A stretch of DNA of 64,000 nt from Streptomyces fradiae ATCC 10745 = DSM 40063 (GCF_008704425.1 NZ_CP023696.1:1288501-1352500), one strand, 5' to 3'. Shown: positions 40,816 through 48,846, counted from the stretch's first letter. Notes: generated from the letters alone by a model not told the origin. Program-made: numbers and translations.

Positions 40816-40871
40816 CGGGTGGTGCCGCCGTCGGCGCCGCTGGGTGCGTCGCCGCGGGACGGGCCGCGGGT

Positions 40872-41561
40872 CTACGGGTGGTGCGGTGCCTCGGCGGCCC
40901 GCTCCGGCACGGGCTCCGCCCCCGGCTCCCCGGGGAAGGCCCGCAGGACGAACCGGGCGATGTGCTCGTGCAGGGCCCGCGCCGCCGCCTCGCCGTCACC
41001 GGCCAGGGCGAGGCGCAGGATCTCGCGGTGCTCGTCGGCCTCGCGCCGCCAGGACGGGTCGGCGCTCCAGGCGACGGTGGAAACGAGCGCGGCCTGATCC
41101 CGTACCTCGTCGAGCATCCGGGCCAGCAGCGGGTTGCCGCACGGCAGGTAGAGCGCCCGGTGGAACGCGCGGTTGGCCAGGGAGCGTTCGGCCTGGTCGG
41201 CCGCCTCGTCCGCGCGTACCAGCGCCTCTCCCGCCGCCTCCAGCGAGGCGCGGCGGGCGATGGTGCGGCGCAGCGCCTCCGGCTCCAGCAGCAGCCGGAC
41301 GTCGTACACCTCGCGGGCCATGGCGGCGTCGACGGTACGGACCGTGACGCCCTTGTACTGGCTCATGACGACGAGCCCGGTGCCGGCGAGCGTCTTCAGC
41401 GCCTCCCGGACGGGCGTCTTCGACACCCCGAACCGCGCCGCCAGCTCCGCCTCCACCAGCGGCCGGCCGGGCGGGAGCTGGCCGGTGAGGATGGCGTGCT
41501 TGATCGCCTCCAGCACGTACTGCGTGCGGGAGGGGACGGGACTGGGGGCGGCGAAGGTCAT
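40872..41561 (-). CDS. GntR-family (FadR-type) transcriptional regulator
   Basis: 229 residues from ATG 41561 (MTFAAPSPVPSRTQYVLEAI). The longer frame reads through AT-rich promoter repeats and is rejected. Winged helix at residues 10-75 (AILTGQLPPGRPLVEAELAARFGVSKTPVREALKTL) and an all-helical FCD ligand domain with metal-type residues (FHRALYLPCGNP, EHREIL, LHEHIARF). Such regulators often sense sugar acids; it likely controls the dehydratase genes downstream and perhaps itself through the sites at 41566-41599. Confidence 0.92.
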   Translation of the reverse strand: MTFAAPSPVPSRTQYVLEAIKHAILTGQLPPGRPLVEAELAARFGVSKTPVREALKTLAGTGLVVMSQYKGVTVRTVDAAMAREVYDVRLLLEPEALRRTIARRASLEAAGEALVRADEAADQAERSLANRAFHRALYLPCGNPLLARMLDEVRDQAALVSTVAWSADPSWRREADEHREILRLALAGDGEAAARALHEHIARFVLRAFPGEPGAEPVPERAAEAPHHP

Positions 41562-41565
41562 ACGG

Positions 41566-41599
41566 GTCTCATATCTCGCGTATCGCGTCTCATATATGA
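41566..41599. promoter_or_regulatory. AT-rich operator cluster at the GntR promoter
   Basis: Direct repeat GTCTCATAT at 41566-41574 and 41587-41595 (21-bp spacing), the palindrome TCATATATGA at 41590-41599, and CGCG-tat-CGCG at 41577-41587. It starts 4 bp upstream of the GntR ATG and is far AT-richer than the surroundings, consistent with promoter and autoregulatory operator. Confidence 0.6.
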
Positions 41600-41766
41600 C
41601 GTACGAAGGACGACGGCGACGAACGTAAGACGGGCGCCGGGAATTCGTCAACGCTTCTGACAAAACTGGCCCGCCCCGGTCTCCCGAGGGGCGACCGGGG
41701 CGGCGGGGAGTCGGCCTGAGGGCCCGTCGGCCGCGCGCGCCGACGCGCGCAGGAGGCGACGGACCG

Positions 41767-43047
41767 TCAGGCGGGGGTGCGGAGCGCGGCGGCGACCGCC
41801 TCCAGGTCGGCCGCGGAGGCGAGGCCCGCGTGGTACAGGCGCAGTTCGGTGGCGCCGAGCTCGACGGCCCGCGCGGCGTCCTCGGCGAGCCTCGCGGGCG
41901 CGCCGCCCATGCCGGCGACGACGGTGAGGTTGGCCGCCAGGGTCGTGTCCGGGCGCGCGTGCGGGGCGAACGGCGGCAGCACGGCCTCGGCGCCGCCGCC
42001 CGTGCAGGGCAGGACCACCCCGTCCGCGACGCCCAGGACGTGCGCGGGGTCCACTCCGGGGTTGGCGCCCGTGCGGTACGGGGCGGGGTCGGCGTGCAGC
42101 AGGACGCGGAAGCCCGGCGGGGCGGCCGCCCGGACCGCCGCCACGGCCTCCTCCTGGAGGGCGCGGGCGGCCCGCAGGCGGTGGCCGAGGGTGGCCGCGG
42201 CGAGCGGGGCGCCCAGCAGTTCCGCGACGCCTGGCCAGCCTTCCGCGTACGCGGGCGCGTCGGGGGCCCGCCCGGACCAGAGGGGCTCCAGGGCGCGGCG
42301 CACGGCGGCGGCGACCTCGCCGGGGTCGGCGCCCTCCTCGGCGTACCCCTCCCGGCACACCCCGCAGAAGCAGAGCGACATCAGGTACTGGGCGGCGTCC
42401 CCGAGGGCGACCCCGCCGGTCTTGTCGTGGGCGTGCAGGTGCGCCGCGCCGTACCAGCCGCAGGACTCCAGTTCGGTGCCGCGCGCGCCGGGGCGGACGG
42501 CGGCCTCGGCGGCCAGCTCCACGAGGTACGCGCGCACCTCGGGCCGGCCGACGCAGGGCGCCCACGGGTAGCGGTCGCCGTAGGCGTTGACGACGCAGGT
42601 GCCGGGGTGCTCGGAGCCGAGCCGGGAGTTGTGGGCGAGGACGACCCAGCTGTGCACCTCCAGCCCGGCGCCCTCCAGCGCCTGCGCCGCCGCGCCGAAC
42701 GCGTCGCCGGGGGCCCACTCCCCCGCCGGGTACGGGCGCAGGGGGCGCCCCGCCCAGCGCGCGGGGTCCGGCGGGTAGAGCACGGCGGCGTACTCGGCGG
42801 TGACGACCCGGTGGCGCGGGTGGCGGGGCGTCAGGGCGCGGGTGGAGTGGTACGCGGCGGCCAGCGTGACCTGCCGGACGCCGAGGCGGGCGACCCGTCC
42901 GGGCGCGCCGGGGTCGCCGACGACGTCCCAGGGGTAGAGGAAGGCGGACGCCCTCGGCGGTGCGGCGCAGGCGCGCGGGCCCTCGGAGGGGCGGCCCGCC
43001 GGGGGCGGCGGGGGCGAGGACGCGGTCGGGGGTGGGGGTGGGTTCAC
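41767..43047 (-). CDS. Unrecognised Cys/His-rich protein next to uronate dehydrogenase
   Basis: 426 residues, GTG start with aggga upstream; Pro-rich first 30 residues. No family recognised with certainty. The body looks like an alpha/beta (possibly TIM-barrel) protein: FLYPWDVVGDPGAPGRVARLGVRQVTLAAAYHSTRAL, AGLEVHSWVVLAHNSRLG, FRVLLHADPAPYRTGANP, and a final ELGATELRLYHAGLAS. It contains potential metal sites ESCGWYGAAHLHAHDK and SLCFCGVCREGY (CxCxxC). No signal peptide. It is divergent from the uronate-dehydrogenase-like gene, so it may act on uronic acids or their lactones; this is only inferred from position. Confidence 0.7.
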   Translation of the reverse strand: MNPPPPPTASSPPPPPAGRPSEGPRACAAPPRASAFLYPWDVVGDPGAPGRVARLGVRQVTLAAAYHSTRALTPRHPRHRVVTAEYAAVLYPPDPARWAGRPLRPYPAGEWAPGDAFGAAAQALEGAGLEVHSWVVLAHNSRLGSEHPGTCVVNAYGDRYPWAPCVGRPEVRAYLVELAAEAAVRPGARGTELESCGWYGAAHLHAHDKTGGVALGDAAQYLMSLCFCGVCREGYAEEGADPGEVAAAVRRALEPLWSGRAPDAPAYAEGWPGVAELLGAPLAAATLGHRLRAARALQEEAVAAVRAAAPPGFRVLLHADPAPYRTGANPGVDPAHVLGVADGVVLPCTGGGAEAVLPPFAPHARPDTTLAANLTVVAGMGGAPARLAEDAARAVELGATELRLYHAGLASAADLEAVAAALRTPA

Positions 43048-43633
43048 GGAAGCTCCCTGGGCGTGGCCGGCCGGGTGACGGCTGGCGGGCGGGCTGGGGG
43101 GGACGGCGGGCGGGACGGCCGGGCGGACCGGGCGGACGGCCGGCGGGGCGGCCGCCGAGGGGGCGACCGGCGGGACGGCCGTCGGCGGCCGACCGGCGAG
43201 GGCCTGTCAGCGGCAGAGCCGTCAGCGGGACCTGGGCCGAAGCACCCGCATGCCCCGCCGTCCATCCCTCCGAGTCCCGGCACGCTAGGCCCGCCCGAAC
43301 GGACCGGTCAAGGCGAAGGCCACCGGCCGGCCGGGCACTTGACGCCCTCGCACCCCCTCCTTAGCGTGTCCACGCATGTGAACACCGTCCACACAGCCGA
43401 CCATGAAGGGCCGGCCACCGCACGGGCCGCCCACTCCACGGCCGCCCACGCAAGCCCCCCCGCCCCGCACGGCCACCCACCCCCGGCCCCCGCCCGACCA
43501 CCGCCCACCCGACCCGCCTCCGCACCAAGCCACCGCCCACCCGGCCCGCCCCGCACCAAGCCACTGCCCACCCGGCCACGGCCCGCCCGGCCCGCCCGGC
43601 CCGCCCGGCCCGCCATCCGACCTGGAGTCGCTG
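43048..43633. other. Divergent promoter region and long leader of the uronate dehydrogenase gene
   Basis: 586 bp. The left part is ggcgggacggccg-type GC repeats, the right part C-rich low complexity ending in four gcccgcccgg units (about 43580-43617). A promoter can be seen at 43339-43367, leaving a leader of about 260 nt before the ATG at 43634. No convincing gene. Confidence 0.6.
43339..43367 (+). promoter_or_regulatory. Vegetative-type promoter for the uronate dehydrogenase gene
   Basis: -35 TTGACG (43339-43344), 17-bp spacer, -10 TAGCGT (43362-43367): a good match to the HrdB-type consensus, in the only AT-richer part of the spacer. Confidence 0.6.
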
Positions 43634-44452
43634 ATGCCCGCTGCCCGCACCGTCCTGCTGACCGGCGCCGCCGGCGGCCTCGGCACCCTCATGCGCGAGC
43701 TGCTGCCCGCGTACGGGTACGAGCTGCGCCTGCTGGACATGCGCCCCGTCGAGGGCGCCCCCGACGCGCTCACCGCCGATCTCGGCGACCCGGCCCACCA
43801 GGGCGTGCTGCGCGAGGCGGTGCGCGGCGCCGACGCGGTCCTCCACCTCGCGGGCATCTCCCTGGAAGCCCCCTTCCCCCGCGTCCTGCGCGCCAACGTG
43901 GAGGGCGCGTACCACCTGTACGAGGCCGCCCGCGCGGAGGGCGTCCACCGGATCGTGGCCGCCTCCAGCAACCACGCCGTCGGCTTCACCCCGCGCCCCC
44001 GCGCCGGCGACCCGCTCGTCCCGGTCGGCACACCGCACCGCCCCGACACGTTCTACGGCCTGTCGAAGTGCTTCGGCGAGGACCTGGCGCAGCTCTACTG
44101 GGACCTGCACGGCGTGGAGACCGTCTCGGTGCGGATCGGCTCCTGCGTCCCCGAGCCCACGGACGTGCGGATGCTGTCCACGTGGCTCAGCCCCGGCGAC
44201 GCGGCCCGCCTCTTCCACGCGGCGCTCACCGCCGAGGAGGTGGGGCACACCGTCGTGTACGGCTCCTCGGCCAACACGCGGCTGTGGTGGGACCTGGAAC
44301 CGGCGCGCGCGCTCGGGTACGCCCCGCGGGACGACGCGGAGCGGTACGCGGAGAAGCTCGTCGGGGAGCTGGGGGAACTGGACGACGCGAATCCGGACCA
44401 CGCCCACCTGGGCGGCCGCTTCTGCACCGAGCCCGCGCTCTGGCCGTACTGA
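43634..44452 (+). CDS. NAD-dependent epimerase/dehydratase, uronate dehydrogenase-like
   Basis: 272 residues from ATG 43634 behind ctggagtc. Short-chain extended fold: NAD motif LLTGAAGGLGTLM, catalytic Tyr141 and Lys145 in TFYGLSKCFGEDLA, conserved VRIGSCVPEPTDVRMLSTWLS and HTVVYGSSANTRLWWD. Length and motifs fit uronate dehydrogenase, which oxidises D-galacturonate or D-glucuronate to the aldaro-lactone. With the pectate lyase and the DHDPS-family gene this suggests oxidative galacturonate use. A plain sugar-nucleotide epimerase is less likely because of the small size. Confidence 0.85.
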   Translation: MPAARTVLLTGAAGGLGTLMRELLPAYGYELRLLDMRPVEGAPDALTADLGDPAHQGVLREAVRGADAVLHLAGISLEAPFPRVLRANVEGAYHLYEAARAEGVHRIVAASSNHAVGFTPRPRAGDPLVPVGTPHRPDTFYGLSKCFGEDLAQLYWDLHGVETVSVRIGSCVPEPTDVRMLSTWLSPGDAARLFHAALTAEEVGHTVVYGSSANTRLWWDLEPARALGYAPRDDAERYAEKLVGELGELDDANPDHAHLGGRFCTEPALWPY

Positions 44453-44525
44453 CGCGCGCGGGGCCCGTACGGCGCGTCCGTACCGACGGCCCCTCACCGG
44501 CCGCCGTGCGACCGGTCCGGGCAGG

Positions 44526-44573
44526 CACAGGCCCGGCCCGGTCTCACGGGGGGCGACCCGGGCCGGGCCTGTG
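44526..44573. terminator. Strong terminator hairpin
   Basis: Perfect 16-bp stem CACAGGCCCGGCCCGG (44526-44541) and CCGGGCCGGGCCTGTG (44558-44573), loop of 16 bases, between the convergent dehydrogenase and AraC genes. The rest of the 327-bp spacer (44453-44779) shows no gene. Confidence 0.85.
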
Positions 44574-44779
44574 CGGGGACGGGCCTACCCACGGGGGTCG
44601 GGTACGCCAGCGTCACAAAGTCACACTAAAGCCCACGCAAACCGGCACATGTCCGCGGAGCGCGGCCCCCTGTCCGCCGAACGCGGCGCACCGCGGCGCG
44701 CGGAAGCACGCCGGGGCGCACACGCGGGGCGGACCGGCGGCGCGTACGGCGGGGGCGCACCCGCCGACCCGCCGTCCGT

Positions 44780-45766
44780 TCAGGACCGCACCGGCGGCGG
44801 GGCGTTCAGGGTCTGCGACGGCGCCTCGCCGAACCGCTCCCGGTACCGCGCGGCGAACCGCCCCAGATGGGTGAAGCCCCAGCGCCAGGCGACCTCACTG
44901 ACCGTCAGCCCGCTGCCCGGCTCGGCGTCCCGCAGCTCGTCGCGGACCCGCCCGAGGCGCACGTCCCGCACGTACCCCATCGGGGTCGTGCCCACGTGGG
45001 CCCGGAACGACTCCTGCAGCCGCCGGGGGCTCACCCGCGCGAGACCGGCCAGCTCCGTCGCGGTGTACGGGTGCTCGGGGCGCTCCCGCACCGCGTCCAT
45101 CACCCGCTTCACCGGCGCCGGGCGCAGGGCGCGGGCCGGGGCCGCCAGCTCGTCGCGGTACGGGTGCGAGGCGGCCAGCAGCAGGCCGGTGAGGAGCGCG
45201 TCCTGCAGCGGCCCGGCGACCAGCGGGTGCTGGACCAGGCCCGCCGGGTCGGCCGCCTCGCGCGCGAGGCGCCGGACGAGCGCCGCCCAGTCCCGGCCCG
45301 CCCCGCGCGCCAGGTCCAGCGCCGGCTCCAGGAGGAGGGCGCGGGGCGGGGTGCGGCCCAGCAGCTCCTCCAGCCTGCGCCGCAGCGCGGCCGTCTCCAC
45401 CTTGACGGCGACGACCCGGCAGTCGCCCGCCCACCGGTCCACGACGACCGGCCCGCCCGGGTTCAGCACCGTTCCGCGCTCCGGGGTGCCGGTCAGGGGG
45501 TCGCCCGCGCCCTGCCGCAGCTCCAGCCGCCCGGCCAGCGGCACGTTCACGTGGTAGGCCCCCAGGTCGCCGAAGCGCAGCCGCACGTCGGCGCCGCACC
45601 GCATGTCCCCCACCACGAGCGGCCCCAGGCGGACCGTCTCGAAACGGGCGTCGAACCGGCGTCCCCGCTCCTCGACGACGTCCATGAACGTGGAGTAGAA
45701 GCGCTCGCCGATCTCCCGGCGCGCTTCCTCCACGTCCCTTGTGCGGAAAACGGTCCCTGCGGTCAC
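44780..45766 (-). CDS. AraC-family transcriptional regulator
   Basis: 328 residues from GTG 45766 (MTAGTVFRTRDVEEARREIG); no good Shine-Dalgarno is visible, so it may be leaderless, and the much longer open frame upstream is a shadow of the TerD gene. N-terminal AraC_binding_2-type domain (YHVNVPLAGRLELRQG, GTVLNPGGPVVVDRW) and C-terminal double helix-turn-helix (YTATELAGLARVSPRRLQESFRAHVGTTPMGYVRDVRLGRVRDEL, VSEVAWRWGFTHLGRFAARYRERFGEAPS). The target is unknown. Divergent from the TerD gene. Confidence 0.88.
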   Translation of the reverse strand: MTAGTVFRTRDVEEARREIGERFYSTFMDVVEERGRRFDARFETVRLGPLVVGDMRCGADVRLRFGDLGAYHVNVPLAGRLELRQGAGDPLTGTPERGTVLNPGGPVVVDRWAGDCRVVAVKVETAALRRRLEELLGRTPPRALLLEPALDLARGAGRDWAALVRRLAREAADPAGLVQHPLVAGPLQDALLTGLLLAASHPYRDELAAPARALRPAPVKRVMDAVRERPEHPYTATELAGLARVSPRRLQESFRAHVGTTPMGYVRDVRLGRVRDELRDAEPGSGLTVSEVAWRWGFTHLGRFAARYRERFGEAPSQTLNAPPPVRS

Positions 45767-45874
45767 GGGGGGAGAGAATATGCCGGGCGCATGGGCGGGC
45801 CGCCGCCGCCGTCCTGTGACCGGTGTGGCGGAGGGTAAGGGAACGGTAAAGCCGACTCGCTCGTTACGGCAGTC

Positions 45875-47128
45875 ATGACAGCTATGACCCCCGGCTCGAA
45901 CATCCCCCTCTCCGCCGCCGGCGTGGCGGTGGACGTCGCCGCCCCCGTCCGGCTCGACGTCTCGGGCCTGCTGCTCACGGCCCACGGGAAGGTCCGTTCC
46001 GACGCCGACTTCGTCTTCTACAACCAGCCCGCGGGGCCCGGTGTCACCTACCGGTCCGGCGGCGGCGCGTCGCCCGACGCGATCACGGTCGACACGGCGG
46101 CGGTCCCGGCCGACATCGAGCGGATCGTCGTCACGGCCAGCCCCGACGAGGCGGGCCGGACCTTCCAGGGCGTCGAGCCGACCGCGACCGTCCGCGACGC
46201 CGCCACCGGCGCGGTCCTCGCCACCTTCACCCCGCCCCGGCTCGGTACGGAGACGGCGCTCGTCGTGGTCGAGGTGTACCGCAGGGGCGGCGCCTGGAAG
46301 GTGCGCGCGGTGGGCCAGGGGTACGCGAACGGGCTCGCGGGCATCGCCACCGACTTCGGTGTGACCGTGGAGGAGCCGCCCGCGCCCGCCGCGCCCCAGG
46401 CCGCCCCGCCGCAGCCGGCCCCGCCGCAGCCCGCCGCGCCGAGCGCCCCGCCCGCCCCGCCCGCCCCGCCGGAGCGCTCCCGTGCCGGGGCCGCCCCGGC
46501 GCCCGCGCCCGCCGCCGCTCCCCCGGCGCCCGCGCCGGCACCCGGCGCCGGGAAGATCAACCTGGACAAGGGCCGGGTGAGCCTCCAGAAGAACCAGACG
46601 GTGTCCCTGGTCAAGGGCGGCCGGCCGCTGCTGACGCAGGTCAAGATGGGCCTCGGCTGGGAGCCCGCGTACCGGGCGAAGGACATCGACCTGGACGCGT
46701 CCGTCATCGCGTACGGCCCGCAGCGCAACCACCTCGACAGCTGCTACTTCGGCAAGCTCACCGTCCTCGGCGGCGCGATCCGCCACTCCGGCGACAACCT
46801 GACCGGCGAGGGCGCGGGCGACGACGAGGTCATCACCGTCGACCTGGGGCGGCTGCCCGCCGAGGCGACGGGGCTGGTCTTCACGGTGAACTCGTTCTCG
46901 GGCCAGAAGTTCACGGAGGTCGCGAAGGCGTACTGCCGGCTGCTCGACGCGGCGACCGGCGAGGAGCTGGTCCGCTTCGACCTGACGAGCGCCGAGCCGC
47001 GGACGGGCGTCATGATGTGCAAGCTGATCCGCCAGTTCTCCGGCGAGTGGGAGATGACGGCGATGGGCTCCTTCGTCAAGGCCCGCACCGTCCGCGACAT
47101 GGTCCGCCCGGCGGCGGCGGCCCTCTGA
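45875..47128 (+). CDS. Double TerD-domain protein
   Basis: 417 residues, ATG 45875 (MTAMTPGSNIPLS); a second ATG three codons on is possible. Two TerD/CABP-type beta-sandwich domains: residues about 5-165 (SDADFVFYNQPAGPGVTY, VYRRGGAWKVRAVGQGYANGLAGIATDFGV) and about 220-410 (INLDKGRVSLQKNQTVSLVK, DLDASVIAYGP, GDDEVITVDLGRLP). A Pro/Ala linker of about 50 residues joins them. TerD domains bind calcium and occur in tellurite and stress-response systems; the precise role here is unknown. Last host gene before the phage region. Confidence 0.9.
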   Translation: MTAMTPGSNIPLSAAGVAVDVAAPVRLDVSGLLLTAHGKVRSDADFVFYNQPAGPGVTYRSGGGASPDAITVDTAAVPADIERIVVTASPDEAGRTFQGVEPTATVRDAATGAVLATFTPPRLGTETALVVVEVYRRGGAWKVRAVGQGYANGLAGIATDFGVTVEEPPAPAAPQAAPPQPAPPQPAAPSAPPAPPAPPERSRAGAAPAPAPAAAPPAPAPAPGAGKINLDKGRVSLQKNQTVSLVKGGRPLLTQVKMGLGWEPAYRAKDIDLDASVIAYGPQRNHLDSCYFGKLTVLGGAIRHSGDNLTGEGAGDDEVITVDLGRLPAEATGLVFTVNSFSGQKFTEVAKAYCRLLDAATGEELVRFDLTSAEPRTGVMMCKLIRQFSGEWEMTAMGSFVKARTVRDMVRPAAAAL

Positions 47129-47138
47129 GAAGATGCAG

Positions 47139-47179
47139 GTCAGCCCGCTGGGTCGCCACTTCTCCCCCAGCGGGCTGAC
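47139..47179. terminator. Terminator after the TerD gene
   Basis: Perfect 14-bp stem GTCAGCCCGCTGGG (47139-47152) and CCCAGCGGGCTGAC (47166-47179), loop of 13 bases, 10 bp after the stop. Confidence 0.88.
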
Positions 47180-47534
47180 GGTGCAGCCGAGTAGCGACCG
47201 ACGAACCACTCCTGCGGACCATCAGTCGCGCACTCGCTTCAGTTGGCTCTAGTTAGTCAGAGTTGAGCGCTAGTTACGCAGGAAGTTTCCCAGTTCTTTC
47301 CCACGGGAAGCCAGGGCGGGGACCACCTGGGGGGTGGATGCCCCCGCCCTGGCCCGCACCTCCGTCGCAACCCGACCGGAGGCCGAGGCTCAGCACCGCG
47401 GGGCGGGCGGCGCAGAGCCCCCACGGCGCAGCTAGGCCCCCTGAGCCCTCACTGCGCCGAGCTAGGTATACCTAGGCAAGGGCGTCACTCTTAAGTTCTG
47501 GATCAGCAGGTCACGAACGAGGCCAGGGGTCCGG
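47180..47534. other. Spacer between TerD terminator and first element gene
   Basis: 355 bp. 47225-47300 is AT-rich for this genome (tctagttagtcagagttgag), then GC-rich, with the direct repeat gagctagg/cagctagg and a palindrome at 47462-47475 just before the GntR gene. No tRNA or credible protein gene. The host-element junction may lie here. Confidence 0.5.
47462..47475 (+). promoter_or_regulatory. Perfect palindrome upstream of the GntR gene
   Basis: CTAGGTATACCTAG, 14 bp, 59 bp before the ATG at 47535. It may overlap a -10 element and could be an autoregulatory operator. Confidence 0.55.
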
Positions 47535-48158
47535 ATGCCAGCCGATGCGGCCTTCAGGCGCATCGCCGCCGACATCCGCCGCCGTATCGAAGCTGGCGAA
47601 TGGCAAGTAGGTGACGCGCTACCATCCCGCACCCGCCTTGCAGCTGAGTACCGAGTCCACCCCGAGACGATGAGGCTCGCCTACGCCCTGCTACGCCGGT
47701 CCGGCACCCTTGAGGGGGAGAGGCGCCGGGCCGTCTACGTAGCCCATCCTCCTGCCATGCGCGTGCTCACCAACCCTGATGCAGCGTGGCCACACGGCCA
47801 GGAGATCACAGACAGCCGATCCTGTCGGGCGAGCCCCGGCCTGGCCGCCCGCCTTAGCATCGAGCCAGGGACGCGGCTCCGCTGCGAACGGGTCGAGTGC
47901 TTCGACCCGGGCGGGAGGTCGGCCATGGTCATCACTACGTGGTGGCGAGGTCGCCGTCGCCGGCACGTCCGCGCCGTCGCAGAGCTGGGAACCACCCAAG
48001 TGACGGACGAGGACGCGGCAGCACTGGGCCTCACGGTGGATACGCCTGCCTTCCTACTCATGCGGACACGCCTCGACGACCACGGCACACCCACTGAGAC
48101 GGCTGACCTAGTGCTACCCATGGATCGGTGGCTAGTCAGAATCTCGCCAGGGGCATGA
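47535..48158 (+). CDS. GntR-family regulator with UTRA-like domain
   Basis: 207 residues, ATG behind aggggtccgg. GntR winged helix at residues 5-70 (IAADIRRRIEAGEWQVGDALPSRTRLAAEYRVHPETMRLAYALL), then a chorismate-lyase-like (UTRA) ligand domain (EPGTRLRCERVECFDPGG...MVITTWW, TPTETADLVLPMDRWLVRI). Regulators of this type control transfer or excision functions in actinobacterial plasmids and integrated elements. Its codon use is less GC-extreme than the neighbouring host genes. Confidence 0.85.
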   Translation: MPADAAFRRIAADIRRRIEAGEWQVGDALPSRTRLAAEYRVHPETMRLAYALLRRSGTLEGERRRAVYVAHPPAMRVLTNPDAAWPHGQEITDSRSCRASPGLAARLSIEPGTRLRCERVECFDPGGRSAMVITTWWRGRRRRHVRAVAELGTTQVTDEDAAALGLTVDTPAFLLMRTRLDDHGTPTETADLVLPMDRWLVRISPGA

Positions 48159-48379
48159 CGCGTGTGGCGAGCATGCATCGATCAGATTCGAACATGCAAC
48201 CCGCTTGCGTAACTATCTATCGCGCGTTTGACGCATGACATCGCGGGCAGCCGACCCTGTTGCGCACACCTGCGGCCCCTTGCCGTGACGTGCAGCATCG
48301 GAGCAGGTGGGCGGCTCGACGCCCTCGGCCGCCACCCCCTTGGGGCAGTCGACGGGCGCCCGCGACTACAATCGAACGC

Positions 48380-48712
48380 ATGTCCGAGCTGCCACCCGAC
48401 CTACCCCGTCTCGAGGTGCTGCGCACGTGGCTGCAGCTCACCCTCGCGCAGGTCGACGCGCGGATCACCCAGCTCCGTGCCGAGCAGGCCGCCCGGCAGC
48501 GCGCCGTCCCGGCGCCCGAGCCGGACTACCGGATCCAGCGCGGCCTCGACGCCGGCCGCACCCCCGTCAAAGTCCACCTCGGCGACTGCGGCCTCGCCCG
48601 CAAAGCGCCGGGCGTCTCGGAGGCGACAGCCCGGCAGGCGCTGGCGGAGGGTGTCGCGGCGTGCGAGGTGTGCAGGCCGGACACGGAGCTCGGCATCCTC
48701 GACGCGGGGTAG
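48380..48712 (+). CDS. DUF6233-type small protein
   Basis: 110 residues from ATG 48380 (MSELPPDLPRLEVLRTWLQL). N-terminal helix with DARITQLRAEQ, then VKVHLGDCGLARK and AACEVCRPDTELGILD with three conserved cysteines, the pattern of DUF6233 proteins found widely on Streptomyces plasmids, phages and elements. Function unknown; the Cys/His pattern suggests zinc binding. The 221 bp before it hold no gene. Confidence 0.75.
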   Translation: MSELPPDLPRLEVLRTWLQLTLAQVDARITQLRAEQAARQRAVPAPEPDYRIQRGLDAGRTPVKVHLGDCGLARKAPGVSEATARQALAEGVAACEVCRPDTELGILDAG

Positions 48713-48791
48713 CGCTGGCGTGCTGCTGGCTAGGGCGAGGCGTGAGGGGCTTCGGAGGGTTGAGGGAACGTTCTTCGCCTCCCCCTCTTGA

Positions 48792-48817
48792 AACTATGCC
48801 GTACATACGGCATAGTT
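48792..48817 (+). promoter_or_regulatory. 26-bp perfect palindrome upstream of the HTH gene
   Basis: Arms AACTATGCCGTA (48792-48803) and TACGGCATAGTT (48806-48817) with CA between them; 29 bp before the ATG at 48847 and AT-richer than its surroundings. Probably promoter and operator together, bound by a dimeric regulator. Confidence 0.75.
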
Positions 48818-48846
48818 AGGGGTGTCGAGAGGGAGAGGAGCCCACG

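Noticed and set aside
45767..47209. An 809-residue minus-strand frame that fuses the AraC regulator with sequence opposite the TerD gene
   Set aside because: The upstream part is antisense to a clear TerD protein; the AraC homology begins near GTG 45766.
47180..47260. Possible tRNA gene as phage attachment site
   Set aside because: No cloverleaf with matched acceptor stem, TTCGA-type T-loop and anticodon stem could be drawn here or in 51190-51315.
47263..47475. A 70-residue frame before the GntR gene
   Set aside because: Pro/Arg-rich, no ribosome-binding site, no motif; overlaps the palindrome and promoter region.
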